A DNA stretch of 64,000 nt from Rhodospirillales bacterium (GCA_028288725.1 JAQGIC010000079.1:30064-94063), one strand, 5' to 3'. Shown: positions 8,108 to 18,514, numbered from the stretch's first letter. Numbers and translations are program-made. Notes: generated by a model not told the origin, from the letters alone.

Positions 8108-9181
8108 ATGGCCGACGACCAGGACTCCAGGACAGAAGACCCAACCGGCAGACGGGTCAGCCAAGCCCGCGACCGCGGTCAGGTCGCCATGTCCAAGGAC
8201 GCGTCGACGGTCGTCCTGCTGACCATGATGACCTTCGCCCTCTATGCGGTGCTGCCCTGGTCGATGCGCCCCTTGCTGGGCCTGATGCGCCGCTTCATCG
8301 AGCAGCCCGAACGCATCATGGTCGGAACCCAGCCGAGCTTCGAGGCGCTGCTGAGCGAGATCGCCCATAAGTTCGCTTTTGCGCTGACACTGCCGCTGCT
8401 GCTGATGATCGCCGCCGCCGCCGTCGTCGTCTGGGCCCAGGCCGGCTTTCTCTGGTCGACCGGCAAGTTCGATTTCAGCCTCAAATTCCTCAATCCGCTG
8501 AACGGCATCGGCAAGCTGTTCTCGGTCAAGCAGTTCATCGAATTCGGCAAGGGCCTGATCAAGGCCGTGATCGTCGGCGCCGTCGCCTACAGCTATGTCT
8601 CGCCCGAACTGATGAAGATCGAGCTGCTGACCGGCCTCGAACCGATCGCGTTGACGCGGGAGCTGTTGCACATCCTGCTGCAGCTGATGATCGGCGTGCT
8701 GCTGGCGATCGGCTCGATCGCGCTGCTCGACTATTTCTATCAGAAATGGTCGACCCTGCAGGGTCTGAAGATGACCAAGCAGGAAGTGAAGGACGAACAC
8801 AAGAACGCCGACGGCGACCCGCATATCAAGGGTCGCATGCGGCAGATCCGGATGACCCGGGCCCGCAAGCGCATGATGGCGTCGGTGCCCAAGGCGTCGG
8901 TGATCATCACCAACCCGACCCATTTCGCGGTCGCGTTGCAATACGAGATGGGCACGAGCGGCGCGCCGCGCGTCGTGGCCAAGGGCGTCGATTTCGTGGC
9001 CAAGAAAATCCGCGAGCTGGCGGCCCAGCATGACGTGCCGATCATCGAGAATCCGCCGGTCGCCCGCGCGCTCTACGCCACGGTCGAGATCGACGAGGAA
9101 ATCCCGCCGGAGCATTACAAGGCGGTCGCCGAAATCATCGGCTATGTCATGAAGCTGAAGAAGTTCAAGAAGGCTTCTTGA
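8108..9181 (+). CDS. flhB: Flagellar type III export switch protein FlhB
   Basis: A 357-residue inner-membrane protein of the flagellar type III export gate that switches substrate class from rod/hook to filament. The start ATG 8108 gives MADDQDSRTEDPTGRRVSQARDRGQ, the usual hydrophilic FlhB N-terminus; the frame continues upstream to 8060 but those residues do not fit. Four hydrophobic segments lie between residues 30 and 215, followed by the cytoplasmic domain. The self-cleavage motif N-P-T-H is at residues 269-272 within IITNPTHFAVALQYE. Usual length for the family is about 350-380. The next gene, hrpB, starts 35 bases downstream and is functionally unrelated. Confidence 0.95.
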   Translation: MADDQDSRTEDPTGRRVSQARDRGQVAMSKDASTVVLLTMMTFALYAVLPWSMRPLLGLMRRFIEQPERIMVGTQPSFEALLSEIAHKFAFALTLPLLLMIAAAAVVVWAQAGFLWSTGKFDFSLKFLNPLNGIGKLFSVKQFIEFGKGLIKAVIVGAVAYSYVSPELMKIELLTGLEPIALTRELLHILLQLMIGVLLAIGSIALLDYFYQKWSTLQGLKMTKQEVKDEHKNADGDPHIKGRMRQIRMTRARKRMMASVPKASVIITNPTHFAVALQYEMGTSGAPRVVAKGVDFVAKKIRELAAQHDVPIIENPPVARALYATVEIDEEIPPEHYKAVAEIIGYVMKLKKFKKAS

Positions 9182-9216
9182 CCGCGGGGGCCCGTTGCGC
9201 CGATGACGCTCCGGTC

Positions 9217-11703
9217 ATGAACGATCCCGCCGGCCTGCTGCCCCCCGACCTGCCGATCCGCGAAGCCCTGCCCGCCTTGCTGGCGGCGCTGGCGCGCGGC
9301 TCCAACGCAGTGCTGCAGGCGCCGCCCGGCGCCGGCAAGACCACCGGCGTGCCGTTGGCGCTGTTGAGCCAGGCCTGGCTCGGCCAGGCCAAGATCGTGA
9401 TGCTGGAGCCGCGCCGGCTCGCGGCGCGCGCCGCCGCCCGACGGATGGCCGACCTGCTGGGCGAGACGGTCGGCGAGACCGTGGGATATCGCGTGCGGCT
9501 GGAAACACGCGTGTCGCGCCGAACCCGGATCGAGGTCGTAACCGACGGCGTCTTCACCCGCATGATCCAGGATGCGCCGGATCTGGACGGCATCGGCGCG
9601 GTGCTGTTCGACGAGTTTCACGAGCGCCGCCTGGAGACCGACCTGGGACTGGCGCTGACGCTGGACGCCCAGAGCGGCCTACGGCCCGAACTGCGCCTGA
9701 TCGCCATGTCGGCGACCCTCGACGCCGGGCCGGTCGCGGCCCTGATGGGCGATGCCCCGGTGATCACCTCCGAGGGCCGGGCCTATCCGGTCGAGATCCG
9801 CCATCTGGCAGCACCCGCACCCAACCGCCTGGCCGAGGCAGTGGCCGACGCCGTCGATCTGGCGCTGCGGGAGCCCGGCGGCCTGCTGGTGTTTCTGCCG
9901 GGCGGCGGCGAGATCCGGCGGGTTCAGCGCCTGCTGGAGGCGCGGCGCCTTGGGCCCCAGATCGATCTTCTGCCGCTCTATGGCGATCTGGATCCGGGCG
10001 CCCAGGACAAGGCGCTGTCGCCGGCACCGCCCGGGCGCCGCAAGATCGTGCTGGCCACTTCGATCGCCGAGACCAGCCTGACCATCGATGGCGTCCGCCA
10101 GGTGATCGACGCCGGCCTCGCCCGCGGTTCCCGCTATGATCCGCGCACCGGAATGGTGCGGCTCGAGACCGGCAAGGTTTCGCAAGCGGCCTCCGCCCAG
10201 CGCGCCGGTCGTGCCGGCCGCACCGAGCCGGGCATCGCCTGGCGGCTGTGGCCCGAGACGCAGCACAAGGCGCTGGCACCCCGGGCCGAGCCGGAGATCG
10301 CCATCGCCGATCTGGCACCGCTGGCGCTCGAACTGGCGCAATGGGGCTTGGCCGACGCGGGCGCGCTTCGCCTGCTCGATCCACCCAACCCGGCCGCCTT
10401 CGCGAACGCGCGGCGCCTGCTGGCGGATCTGGGCACCTTCGATAGCGACGGACGACTGACCGGCCACGGCCGGCGGATGGCTGCGCTGGGCCTGGCGCCG
10501 CGACTGGCCCATATGGTCCTGGCGGCGGCCGACCAGGGCGACGGCGTGCTCGCCACGGCCATTGCGGCGGCGCTGAGCGAACGCGACATCGCCGGACGCG
10601 ACGCCGACCTGCGCTCCCGGCTGGAACTGATCGAACGCCCCGCCGGCAACGACGCCGCCCGTCGAGCCCGGGAGATCGCCCGGCGGCTGGCGCGGCAGAT
10701 CGATCTGCCCTGGGGGCCGGTCGATCCGGCCGGCGCCGGTGCCGTCCTGGCGCTGGCGTACCCTGACCGCATCGCCAAGCGGCGGGCCGAGACCGGCCGC
10801 TTCCGCCTGTCGGGCGGCCAGGGCGCCTATCTGCCGGAGCAGGACCCGCTCGCCGGCGCCGAATTCCTGGCCGTCGCCGATTTGGACGGTCAGGCGCCCG
10901 ACGCCCGCATCTGGTTGGCCGCCCCCTTGAGCGAGAGCGAGCTCGAACTGGCGCTGGGCAGCCGCATCCGCACCGACGACGAGGTCGTGTTCGAGCCGAC
11001 GACCCGCTCGGTCCAGGCCCGTCGCCGCCGTCGGCTGGGGGCCCTCGTCCTGGGCGACGCCCCGCTGGCCAAACCCAAGCCGGAGGCGGTCACCGCCGCG
11101 CTGATCGACGGCATCCGCCAGACCGGGCTCCAGGTCCTGCCCTGGACCGCGGCGGCCGAGAGTTTTCGCCATCGCGTCGGTTTCGCGGCACGCCTCGACG
11201 GGCCGGCGGGCGACTGGCCGGCGCTCGACGATGCCAGCCTGGCCGGCGCGCTCGACGATTGGCTGGCCGGCGCACTCGACGGCAAGCGCAGCCTGGGCGA
11301 CCTCGCCACCATCGATCTGCTGGCCCTGCTGCGCAATCGGCTCGACTGGCACCAGCAGCAGGCGCTGGACCGCCTGGCGCCGACCCATGTCACCGTGCCG
11401 TCGGGCTCGCGCATCGCCATCGACTACGGCGCCGACGACACGCCGATCCTGGCGGTCAAGCTGCAGGAGATGTTCGGGCTCGCCGAGACTCCGGCCATCG
11501 CCGGCGGCCGGGTGCGCCTGAAGCTGCATCTGCTGTCACCGGCCCGCCGCCCGATCCAGGTGACGAGCGATCTCGGCGGCTTCTGGGCCGGGTCCTACAA
11601 GGCGGTACGCGCGGACCTGCGCGGCCGCTACCCGCGCCATCCCTGGCCGGAAAATCCGCTGGAAGCACCGCCGACCGCGCGCGCGAAGCCGCGCGGGACG
11701 TGA
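9217..11703 (+). CDS. hrpB: ATP-dependent helicase HrpB
   Basis: An 828-residue DEAH-box helicase of the HrpB type. Seen in order: Walker A APPGAGKTT (about residue 36), DEFHERR motif II, SATLDAG motif III, the TSIAETSLTIDGV and QRAGRAGR motifs of the second RecA domain, then an HA2-like region and the HrpB-specific C-terminal domain ending near DLRGRYPRHPWPENPLEA. HrpB is a presumed RNA helicase of largely unknown cellular role. The start at ATG 9217 is preferred over a TTG at 9178 that would overlap flhB and add 13 unusual residues. The gene is separated from the next one by 95 bases. Confidence 0.93.
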   Translation: MNDPAGLLPPDLPIREALPALLAALARGSNAVLQAPPGAGKTTGVPLALLSQAWLGQAKIVMLEPRRLAARAAARRMADLLGETVGETVGYRVRLETRVSRRTRIEVVTDGVFTRMIQDAPDLDGIGAVLFDEFHERRLETDLGLALTLDAQSGLRPELRLIAMSATLDAGPVAALMGDAPVITSEGRAYPVEIRHLAAPAPNRLAEAVADAVDLALREPGGLLVFLPGGGEIRRVQRLLEARRLGPQIDLLPLYGDLDPGAQDKALSPAPPGRRKIVLATSIAETSLTIDGVRQVIDAGLARGSRYDPRTGMVRLETGKVSQAASAQRAGRAGRTEPGIAWRLWPETQHKALAPRAEPEIAIADLAPLALELAQWGLADAGALRLLDPPNPAAFANARRLLADLGTFDSDGRLTGHGRRMAALGLAPRLAHMVLAAADQGDGVLATAIAAALSERDIAGRDADLRSRLELIERPAGNDAARRAREIARRLARQIDLPWGPVDPAGAGAVLALAYPDRIAKRRAETGRFRLSGGQGAYLPEQDPLAGAEFLAVADLDGQAPDARIWLAAPLSESELELALGSRIRTDDEVVFEPTTRSVQARRRRRLGALVLGDAPLAKPKPEAVTAALIDGIRQTGLQVLPWTAAAESFRHRVGFAARLDGPAGDWPALDDASLAGALDDWLAGALDGKRSLGDLATIDLLALLRNRLDWHQQQALDRLAPTHVTVPSGSRIAIDYGADDTPILAVKLQEMFGLAETPAIAGGRVRLKLHLLSPARRPIQVTSDLGGFWAGSYKAVRADLRGRYPRHPWPENPLEAPPTARAKPRGT

Positions 11704-11798
11704 TTTGCCGCGCGACGGACGCGAAGCTCCTCGCAACCGGCAGCGGTGGCGGCTAGTCTCTCGGCATCGTTTCGTACCGCCTGCCGGGAGCCTGCGCT

Positions 11799-12125
11799 TT
11801 GCGTTACCTCATGCCGTTTCTGTTCGCGCCCGCCCTGCTGCTCGCCGGCTGCCAGCCGCCGCCGAGCCGGCCGAGTGCCGCGGCACTGTCGTCCCAGAAC
11901 ACTGCCGCCGCGGCCGAGCCGCTGGTCGCCAAATGCCGGGCGGAATTCATGAAGTCGCTGGGCGGGCTGCCGGTCGCCCCGCTTGGCGGCCCGTCGGTGA
12001 CGAATTTCGGCGACGCGATCGTGATCCGGCTCGAGGCGCAACCGGTCGATCCCAACATCATCGATGCCAAGCTCTACAGCTGCGATTTCGAACAAGGCCA
12101 GATGACCCGCCACGGCCCCGCCTGA
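11799..12125 (+). CDS. Small putative outer-membrane lipoprotein
   Basis: Encodes 108 residues starting at TTG 11799, with GGGAG eight bases upstream; an ATG at 11811 is possible but would remove the basic N-terminal residue. The signal peptide MRYLMPFLFAPALLLAGC ends in a lipobox L-L-A-G-C, predicting lipid attachment at Cys18. The mature part has a Pro/Ser linker then a compact domain containing two cysteines (KCRAEF and YSCDFEQG) that could form a disulfide. No family was recognised. It converges with the mdtC-like gene, whose stop lies 18 bases away. Seen: lipobox and cysteines; the function is unknown. Confidence 0.65.
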   Translation: MRYLMPFLFAPALLLAGCQPPPSRPSAAALSSQNTAAAAEPLVAKCRAEFMKSLGGLPVAPLGGPSVTNFGDAIVIRLEAQPVDPNIIDAKLYSCDFEQGQMTRHGPA

Positions 12126-12143
12126 ATTTAAGGCCCGCCCGAG

Positions 12144-15100
12144 CTACTCCGCCGGCACCGCCATGCTCGGCTGCCGGCGGGTCTTGCGCCGGCGCAGGCG
12201 GTCGATGAACAGATAGACCACGGGCGTGGTGTAGATCGTCAGCGCCTGGGACACCAGCAGGCCGCCGATGATGGTGATGCCCAGCGGCTGGCGGATCTCG
12301 GACCCCGCCCCATGGCCCATGGCGATCGGCAGCGCGCCGAACACGGCGGCCAGCGTCGTCATGGTGATCGGGCGGAAGCGCTGCCGCGCCGCCTGCAGGA
12401 TCGATTGTTCCGGCGTCAGGCCCTGGCGCCGTTCCGCGTCCAGCGCGAAATCCACCATCATGATCGCGTTCTTCTTGACCAGGCCGATCAGCAGAATGAT
12501 GCCGATCATCGCGATGATCGACAGGCTGGTGTGGGTGACGATCAGCGCCAGCAATGCGCCCAGGCTGGCCGAGGGGATGGTCGACAGGATCGTCAGCGGA
12601 TGAGCATAGCTTTCATACAGCATGCCCAGCACGACATAGACCGCGATCACCGCGCCAACCAGCAGCAGCGGCATGGAATTGTTGGAATCCTGCGCGTCGC
12701 GCGCGTCGCCCTCGAACGTGGCGCCGACGCCTTCAGGGAAGATCGCCGCGGCCTCCGCCTTCTTGATCGCGGCCATCGCGTCGCCGATCGTCACGTCCAG
12801 CTTGGTATTGAACGAGATGGTGATGGCGGGACCGGCGCCCTGGTGATTGAGCTGGACCGGCGCCGTCCCCGGCTCGGTCTGCACCAGGAAGCTCAAGGGC
12901 ACCTGGGCCGCGTTCGTCCCGGGCACGAAGATGCGGCTGAGCGACGACAGGTCGCCCTGGAACTTCGGATCGACTTCGAGCACGACCTTGAACTGGTCCA
13001 GCGGACCATACATCGTCGCGACCTGGCGCTGGCCGAAGGCGTTGTAGAGCGCGTTGTCGATGGCGCTCATGGTCACGCCGAGCCGACCGGCGCGGGCGCG
13101 ATCGATCTTCAGATTGACCTGCAGGCCCGCCTTGTCCTGGTCGGTACTGACATCGGCGATCTCGGGCAGGGCCTTCAGCCGCTCGCGCATCGCGTCGGCC
13201 CAATGCTGCAGCAGGGGCAGGTCGTTGGCATGCAGCGTGTATTGATACCGCGCGTTGCCCTGCCGGCCGCCGCCGCCGAAATCCTGCACCGGCGACAGGA
13301 AGGTCTGGATGCCGTCGACCTTTTCCAGCTGCGGCCGGAGCCGCTCGATGATCTCCTCGACGCGCGGGCGCCGGCTCGGTTCGACCAGATTGACGGTGAT
13401 GCTGCCGTTGTTCAGCCCCTGGAAGCCGTTCGAGCCGATGTTGGAGGTGATGCTTTCGACCGCCGGATCCCGCTCGATCACGGCCACGGCGGCGCGCTGC
13501 CGGTCGCTCATCGCGGCGAAGGAAATGTCGGGCGGCGCTTGCGTCGCCCCCCGGATGACGCCGGTATCCTGGGTCGGCAGCGCCCCCTTGGGCACCGCGC
13601 CGAACAGCAGGATCGTGCCGACGGCGGCCCCGACGGTAACGGCGAGCATCAGCCAGCGATGGCGCAGCGCCCAAACCAACGATTCCATATAGCCGTCGAT
13701 CGTCCGTTCGAGCACCCGCTCGCATGCCCGGCCGAAGGGCCCGTTGGCGGCATTCACATTGCCGATCGACAGGAACTTCGCGCACATCATCGGCGTCAGC
13801 GTCAGCGACACGACCGCCGACATCAGGATCGCCGCACACAGGGTGACGCCGAATTCGCGGAAGAACAGGCCGAAGATGCCCGGCATGAACAGGATCGGGA
13901 TCAGGGCCGCGATCAGCGAGATGGTGATCGAGACGATGGTGAAGCCCATCTGCCGCGACCCACGGATCGCCGCCTCGACCGGCGTGTGGCCTTCCTCGAT
14001 CAGGCGGGTGATGTTCTCGATCATCACGATCGCGTCGTCGACCACGAAACCGACCGCGACGATCAGCGCCATCAGCGACAGATTATCCAGGCTGTAGCGA
14101 AATGCGTACATGACCGCGAATGTCGCCAACAGCGAGACCGGAATGGTGACGCTGGGGATCATGGTCGCCCAGAAGCGCCGGAGGAACAGCGCGATCACCA
14201 GCACGACCAGGCCGATCGTCAGCAGCATGGTGAATTGCACGTCCGCGATCGCCGCCCGGATCATGCGCGTCCGATCGGCGGTAACATGGACCTGCACCGA
14301 CGGCGGCATCCAGCGCTTCAACAGCGGCAGGGTCGCCATGATGCGGTCGACCGTCTCCACCGTATTGGCATCAGGCTTCTTGCGGATCGAGATGACGATG
14401 CCGCGCTCGTCGCCGAACCAGCCGGCAAGCTTGGTGTTGGCGACGCCGTCATTGACCTTGGCGACATCCTTCAGGCGGACCGGCGCGCCGTTGCGCCACG
14501 CGATGACGATGTTGCCCCAATCCTCGGCGGTGAACAGCTGATCGGTCGCCGTGATCATCAGCGCCCGGTCGTCGCCCTGGATGCTGCCCTTGGGCCCGTC
14601 GACATTGGCCGACTGGATCGCCGTGCTGACGTCCGACAAGGCCAGCTTCATGTTGGCGAGCGCGGCCGGGTCGACCTCGACGCGCACGGCGCTCTTCTCG
14701 GCACCGTTGATGTCGACCTCGGACACGCCTTCGAGCTGCGACAGCTTCTGGGCCACGACCGTATCGGCATAGTCGTAGATCTTGCCCGGCGGCAGCGTGT
14801 CCGAGGTCAGCGCCAGGGTCAGGATCGGAAAGGCCGAGGGGTTCGCCTTGAAGAACGTCGGCAGGCGCGGCAGGTCCTGCGGCAGGTTCTGGACCGAGGC
14901 GTTGATCGCCGCCTGCACGTCTCGGGCGGCGGTGTCGACATTCCGGCTGAGCTCGAACTGCAGCATGATCATGGTGCTGCCGAGCGTATTGACCGAGGTG
15001 ATCTGGGTCAGGCCCGAGATCGTGCCGAGCTGTCGCTCCAGCGGGGTCGCGAGCGAGGCGGCCACGGTCTCGGGATCGGCGCCGGGCAGGTTGGCCGACA

Positions 15101-15239
15101 CGCGGATGATCGGCAGATCGACGTTCGGCAACGACGCCACGGCCAATTGCCGATAGGCCACGATACCCAGCAGCATGACGCCGACGGCGAGCAGTACCGT
15201 CGCGACCGGCCGGCGAATGAAGGGCTCGGAAATACCCAT
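12144..15239 (-). CDS. mdtC: RND efflux pump inner-membrane subunit, MdtC-like
   Basis: A 1031-residue resistance-nodulation-division transporter. The N-terminus MGISEPFIRRPVATVLLAVG is TM1, the proton-relay aspartates lie in GFVVDDAIVMIEN of TM4, and the conserved lysine lies in LIGLVKKNAIMMVDFAL of TM10. Two large periplasmic loops separate the two six-helix halves. It is the last gene of an operon mdtA-mdtB-mdtC, five bases after the mdtB-like gene. In E. coli MdtB and MdtC form a mixed trimer that works with MdtA and TolC to export bile salts, novobiocin and other compounds. Assignment as MdtC rather than a generic RND pump rests on gene order and the paralogous pair; substrate range is not known. 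Confidence 0.85.
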   Translation of the reverse strand: MGISEPFIRRPVATVLLAVGVMLLGIVAYRQLAVASLPNVDLPIIRVSANLPGADPETVAASLATPLERQLGTISGLTQITSVNTLGSTMIMLQFELSRNVDTAARDVQAAINASVQNLPQDLPRLPTFFKANPSAFPILTLALTSDTLPPGKIYDYADTVVAQKLSQLEGVSEVDINGAEKSAVRVEVDPAALANMKLALSDVSTAIQSANVDGPKGSIQGDDRALMITATDQLFTAEDWGNIVIAWRNGAPVRLKDVAKVNDGVANTKLAGWFGDERGIVISIRKKPDANTVETVDRIMATLPLLKRWMPPSVQVHVTADRTRMIRAAIADVQFTMLLTIGLVVLVIALFLRRFWATMIPSVTIPVSLLATFAVMYAFRYSLDNLSLMALIVAVGFVVDDAIVMIENITRLIEEGHTPVEAAIRGSRQMGFTIVSITISLIAALIPILFMPGIFGLFFREFGVTLCAAILMSAVVSLTLTPMMCAKFLSIGNVNAANGPFGRACERVLERTIDGYMESLVWALRHRWLMLAVTVGAAVGTILLFGAVPKGALPTQDTGVIRGATQAPPDISFAAMSDRQRAAVAVIERDPAVESITSNIGSNGFQGLNNGSITVNLVEPSRRPRVEEIIERLRPQLEKVDGIQTFLSPVQDFGGGGRQGNARYQYTLHANDLPLLQHWADAMRERLKALPEIADVSTDQDKAGLQVNLKIDRARAGRLGVTMSAIDNALYNAFGQRQVATMYGPLDQFKVVLEVDPKFQGDLSSLSRIFVPGTNAAQVPLSFLVQTEPGTAPVQLNHQGAGPAITISFNTKLDVTIGDAMAAIKKAEAAAIFPEGVGATFEGDARDAQDSNNSMPLLLVGAVIAVYVVLGMLYESYAHPLTILSTIPSASLGALLALIVTHTSLSIIAMIGIILLIGLVKKNAIMMVDFALDAERRQGLTPEQSILQAARQRFRPITMTTLAAVFGALPIAMGHGAGSEIRQPLGITIIGGLLVSQALTIYTTPVVYLFIDRLRRRKTRRQPSMAVPAE

Positions 15240-15244
15240 CGGCC

Positions 15245-18200
15245 TTACTCGGCCGCATCCGGATCGCGGATGGCGTTGAACGGCAGCGGCAGCTGCTGGC
15301 GCCGCTCGACCTTGGTCCGGAGCCGGCGTCCGACGGCGAGCCGCACGCGCTCGAAGAACAGATAGATCACCGGCGTGGTATAGAGCGTCAGGAACTGCGA
15401 GACGATCAACCCGCCGACGATGGCGATGCCGAGCGGCCGGCGCAGTTCCGATCCCGTCCCGCTGCCGATGGCCAAGGGCAGCGCCCCCAGCAGCGCCGCC
15501 ATGGTCGTCATCATGATCGGTCGGAAGCGCAGCAGGCAGGCCTGGTAGATCGATTGCTCGGCGCTCATGCCCTGCCGTTCGGCATCGAGCGCGAAGTCGA
15601 TCATCATGATCGCGTTCTTCTTGACGATGCCGATCAGCAGGATGATGCCGATCAGCGAGATCACGCTCAAGTCCTGATGGAACAGCATCAGCGACAACAG
15701 CGCGCCGACGCCGGCCGAGGGCAGGGTCGACAGGATGGTGATCGGGTGGATGTAGCTCTCATAGAGCACGCCCAGCACGATATAGACCGTCACGATCGCC
15801 GCCAGGATCAGCCCCAGCTCGCTGTCGAGCGACGCGCGGAATTCGGCGGCGCTGCCGGCAAAGCCGGTCGCGATCGTCTCGGGCAGGCCGATCGCCTGTT
15901 CCGAGCGCTGGATCGCGGTCAGCGCCGCGCCGAGCGAGGTGCCCGCCGGCACGTTGAACGACAGCGTCGTGGCCGGGAACAGTCCCTGATGGGTCACGAC
16001 CAGCGGCGCCAGCTGGGTCACGATGGTCGCGACCGCGGAGAGCGGCACCTCGGTACCCTTGCCGCTGTTGAGCGAGGTCGTGGTCGCGACATTGCTGGTG
16101 GTCTGGCTGCCGTTCGAGGTCGGCGTCGTGCTGGCGACCACGCCGCTCGACAGCTGGGTGCCGGTCGATAACGTGCCGTTGGTCGCCTGGACATAGATCT
16201 TGTCGAGCCCGTTCATGTCCTTCTGGAACGCCGGATCGATGCCCAGGATGACGTGATACTGATTGAGCTGGGTGTAGATCGTCGCGATCTGGCGTTGACC
16301 AAAGGCATCGTAGAGCGTGTCGTCGATCGATTGCATACTGACGCCGAGCCGCGCCGCCGCGTCGCGATCGATCTTCACCAATGCCTGCAAGCCGGCATTC
16401 TGCTGATCGCTCGCGACATCGGCCAGCTCGGGCTGCTTGCGCATTTCGGCGACCAGCTTCGGCACCCACTGGCCCAGCTCGGCGACATTCGCGTCCTGCA
16501 GCGTGTACTGGTATTGGGTGCGCGACAGGCGGTTGTCGATCTGGATATCCTGGACCGACTGCATATAGAGCGTGATGCCGTGCACGCCGCCGACCAGGCG
16601 CTTCAGCCGCTCGATGATCTGGTCGGCCGACGCCGTGCGCTGGTCGCGCGGCTTCAGATTGATGTAGAGCCGGCCGCTGTTCGGCGTGGTGTTGACCGTG
16701 CCGGTGCCGACGAAGCTGTCGACCGCGGTCACGTCCGGGTCCTTCGCGACCTCGGCCGCGATCGCCTGCTGGCGCTGGGCCATGCCGTTGAACGAGATAT
16801 CCTGCGCCGCATCGCTCACGCCGACGATCAGGCCGGTATCCTGCTGCGGCAGGAAGCCCTTGGGCACTTCGATATAGAGCAGCACGGTCACGGCGAGGGT
16901 CAGCACGCTGAAGAGAAGCGTCAGCGTCTGATGGCGCAGCACCCAGCGCAACCCGCTGTCATAGCCGTCGCGCATCCAGTCGAAGAACCGCTCGCTCCAG
17001 CCGAACAGCGCGCCCGGCCGATGGTTCGGGTCCTCGGGCTTCAGCAATTGCGCGCACATCATCGGCGTCAGCGTCAGCGACACCACGGCGGAGATGACGA
17101 CGGCGGCACTCAGCGTGATGGCGAATTCGCGGAACAGCCGGCCGATCACGCCGCCCATCAGCAACAGCGGAATGAACACGGCGATGAGCGAGACCGTCAG
17201 CGAGATGATGGTGAAGCCGATCTGCTTCGCCCCTTTGAGCGCCGCATCGAGCGGCGTCTCGCCCGCCTCGATATAACGCACGATGTTCTCGATCATGACG
17301 ATCGCGTCGTCGACCACGAAGCCGGCGGCGATGGTCAGCGCCATGAGCGAGAGATTGTCGAGGCTGAATCCTGCGAGCGACATGATGCCGAAGGTCGCGA
17401 TCAGCGAGACCGGCAGGGTGACGCTCGGGATGATCGTCGCCCAGAATTTGCGCAGGAACAGGAAGATGACCATCACGACCAGCGCGATGGTCAAGAGCAG
17501 CGTGAACTGCACGTCGGCGACCGAGGCGCGGATGGTGAGCGTCCGGTCGGTCAGCACGTCGATCTTGATCGACGGCGGCAGGGCCGCCTGCAGCTTGGGC
17601 ATCAGCTTGCGGATCGACGCGACCGTCTCGATGATGTTGGCGCCGGGTTGGCGCTGGATGTCGAGGATCACCGCCGGCTTGCCGTTGTACCAGCCGGCCA
17701 GCTTGTCGTTCTCGACCCCGTCGATCACGGACGCCACATCCCTGAGCCGGATCGGCGCGCCATTGCGATAGGCCAGGATCTGGTTGCGGTAGCCCTCGGC
17801 ATCGAACAGCTGATCGTCGGCGCCGATCTGGAAGGATTGGCGCAGCCCGTCGATCGAGCCCTTGGCCAGATCGACGGTCGAGGACGAGACGGCGGTGCGG
17901 ATGTCGTCGAGCGCCAGCCCCAGATTGGCGACCTGGGTCGGGTTGATCTGGATACGGACGGCTTCCTTCTGGCCGCCCTCGATCGTGACCACGCCGACGC
18001 CGTCGACCTGGCTCAGCTTCTGGGCCACGACCGTGTCGGTATAGTCGTTGACCGTGCGGAGCGGCAGGGTATCCGAGGTCAGCGCCAGGATCAGGATCGG
18101 CGTATCGGCCGGGTTGACCTTGCTGTAAGTCGGCGGATTGGGCAGCTTCGAGGAGGGTATGATGCCGGCGGCCGCGTTGATCTGCGACTGCACGTCCTGG

Positions 18201-18514
18201 GCGGCGCTGTCGATGTCGCGGCCCAGATCGAACTGCAGCGTGATCTGGCTGGTGCCGAACGAGCTGGTCGAACTCATCGAGGTCAGGCCCGAGATCGTGC
18301 CCAGCTGATGTTCGAGCGGCGTGGTGATCGACGAGGCCATGATCTCGGGTGCGGCGCCCGGATAGCTGGTCACCACCTGGATCGTCGGAAAATCGACCGA
18401 GGGCAATGCCGCCACCGGCAGCAGCCGATAACCCAACCCGCCCAGCAGCACCACCCCGATGATCAGGAGCGTCGTGGCGATCGGCCGGAGGATGAAGGGG
18501 TGGGAAACGTTCAC
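15245..18514 (-). CDS. mdtB: RND efflux pump inner-membrane subunit, MdtB-like
   Basis: A 1089-residue RND transporter, the partner of the mdtC-like subunit. TM1 is in MNVSHPFILRPIATTLLIIG; Asp402 and Asp403 lie in AGFVVDDAIVMIEN; the TM10 lysine is in LIGIVKKNAIMMIDFAL. The start is GTG 18514, overlapping the mdtA stop (GTGA), which indicates translational coupling. It is about 50 residues longer than usual because of a Ser/Thr/Gly-rich insertion at about residues 778-820 in the second periplasmic docking region, absent in the neighbouring paralog. The C-terminal tail is basic and cytoplasmic. Confidence 0.87.
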   Translation of the reverse strand: MNVSHPFILRPIATTLLIIGVVLLGGLGYRLLPVAALPSVDFPTIQVVTSYPGAAPEIMASSITTPLEHQLGTISGLTSMSSTSSFGTSQITLQFDLGRDIDSAAQDVQSQINAAAGIIPSSKLPNPPTYSKVNPADTPILILALTSDTLPLRTVNDYTDTVVAQKLSQVDGVGVVTIEGGQKEAVRIQINPTQVANLGLALDDIRTAVSSSTVDLAKGSIDGLRQSFQIGADDQLFDAEGYRNQILAYRNGAPIRLRDVASVIDGVENDKLAGWYNGKPAVILDIQRQPGANIIETVASIRKLMPKLQAALPPSIKIDVLTDRTLTIRASVADVQFTLLLTIALVVMVIFLFLRKFWATIIPSVTLPVSLIATFGIMSLAGFSLDNLSLMALTIAAGFVVDDAIVMIENIVRYIEAGETPLDAALKGAKQIGFTIISLTVSLIAVFIPLLLMGGVIGRLFREFAITLSAAVVISAVVSLTLTPMMCAQLLKPEDPNHRPGALFGWSERFFDWMRDGYDSGLRWVLRHQTLTLLFSVLTLAVTVLLYIEVPKGFLPQQDTGLIVGVSDAAQDISFNGMAQRQQAIAAEVAKDPDVTAVDSFVGTGTVNTTPNSGRLYINLKPRDQRTASADQIIERLKRLVGGVHGITLYMQSVQDIQIDNRLSRTQYQYTLQDANVAELGQWVPKLVAEMRKQPELADVASDQQNAGLQALVKIDRDAAARLGVSMQSIDDTLYDAFGQRQIATIYTQLNQYHVILGIDPAFQKDMNGLDKIYVQATNGTLSTGTQLSSGVVASTTPTSNGSQTTSNVATTTSLNSGKGTEVPLSAVATIVTQLAPLVVTHQGLFPATTLSFNVPAGTSLGAALTAIQRSEQAIGLPETIATGFAGSAAEFRASLDSELGLILAAIVTVYIVLGVLYESYIHPITILSTLPSAGVGALLSLMLFHQDLSVISLIGIILLIGIVKKNAIMMIDFALDAERQGMSAEQSIYQACLLRFRPIMMTTMAALLGALPLAIGSGTGSELRRPLGIAIVGGLIVSQFLTLYTTPVIYLFFERVRLAVGRRLRTKVERRQQLPLPFNAIRDPDAAE

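Noticed and set aside
12312..15365. A very long plus-strand open frame of about 1017 residues opposite the mdtC-like gene.
   Set aside because: It is antisense to a clear RND gene; its composition is dominated by Arg, Asp, His and Gln with no domain, as expected from GC-rich antisense frames.
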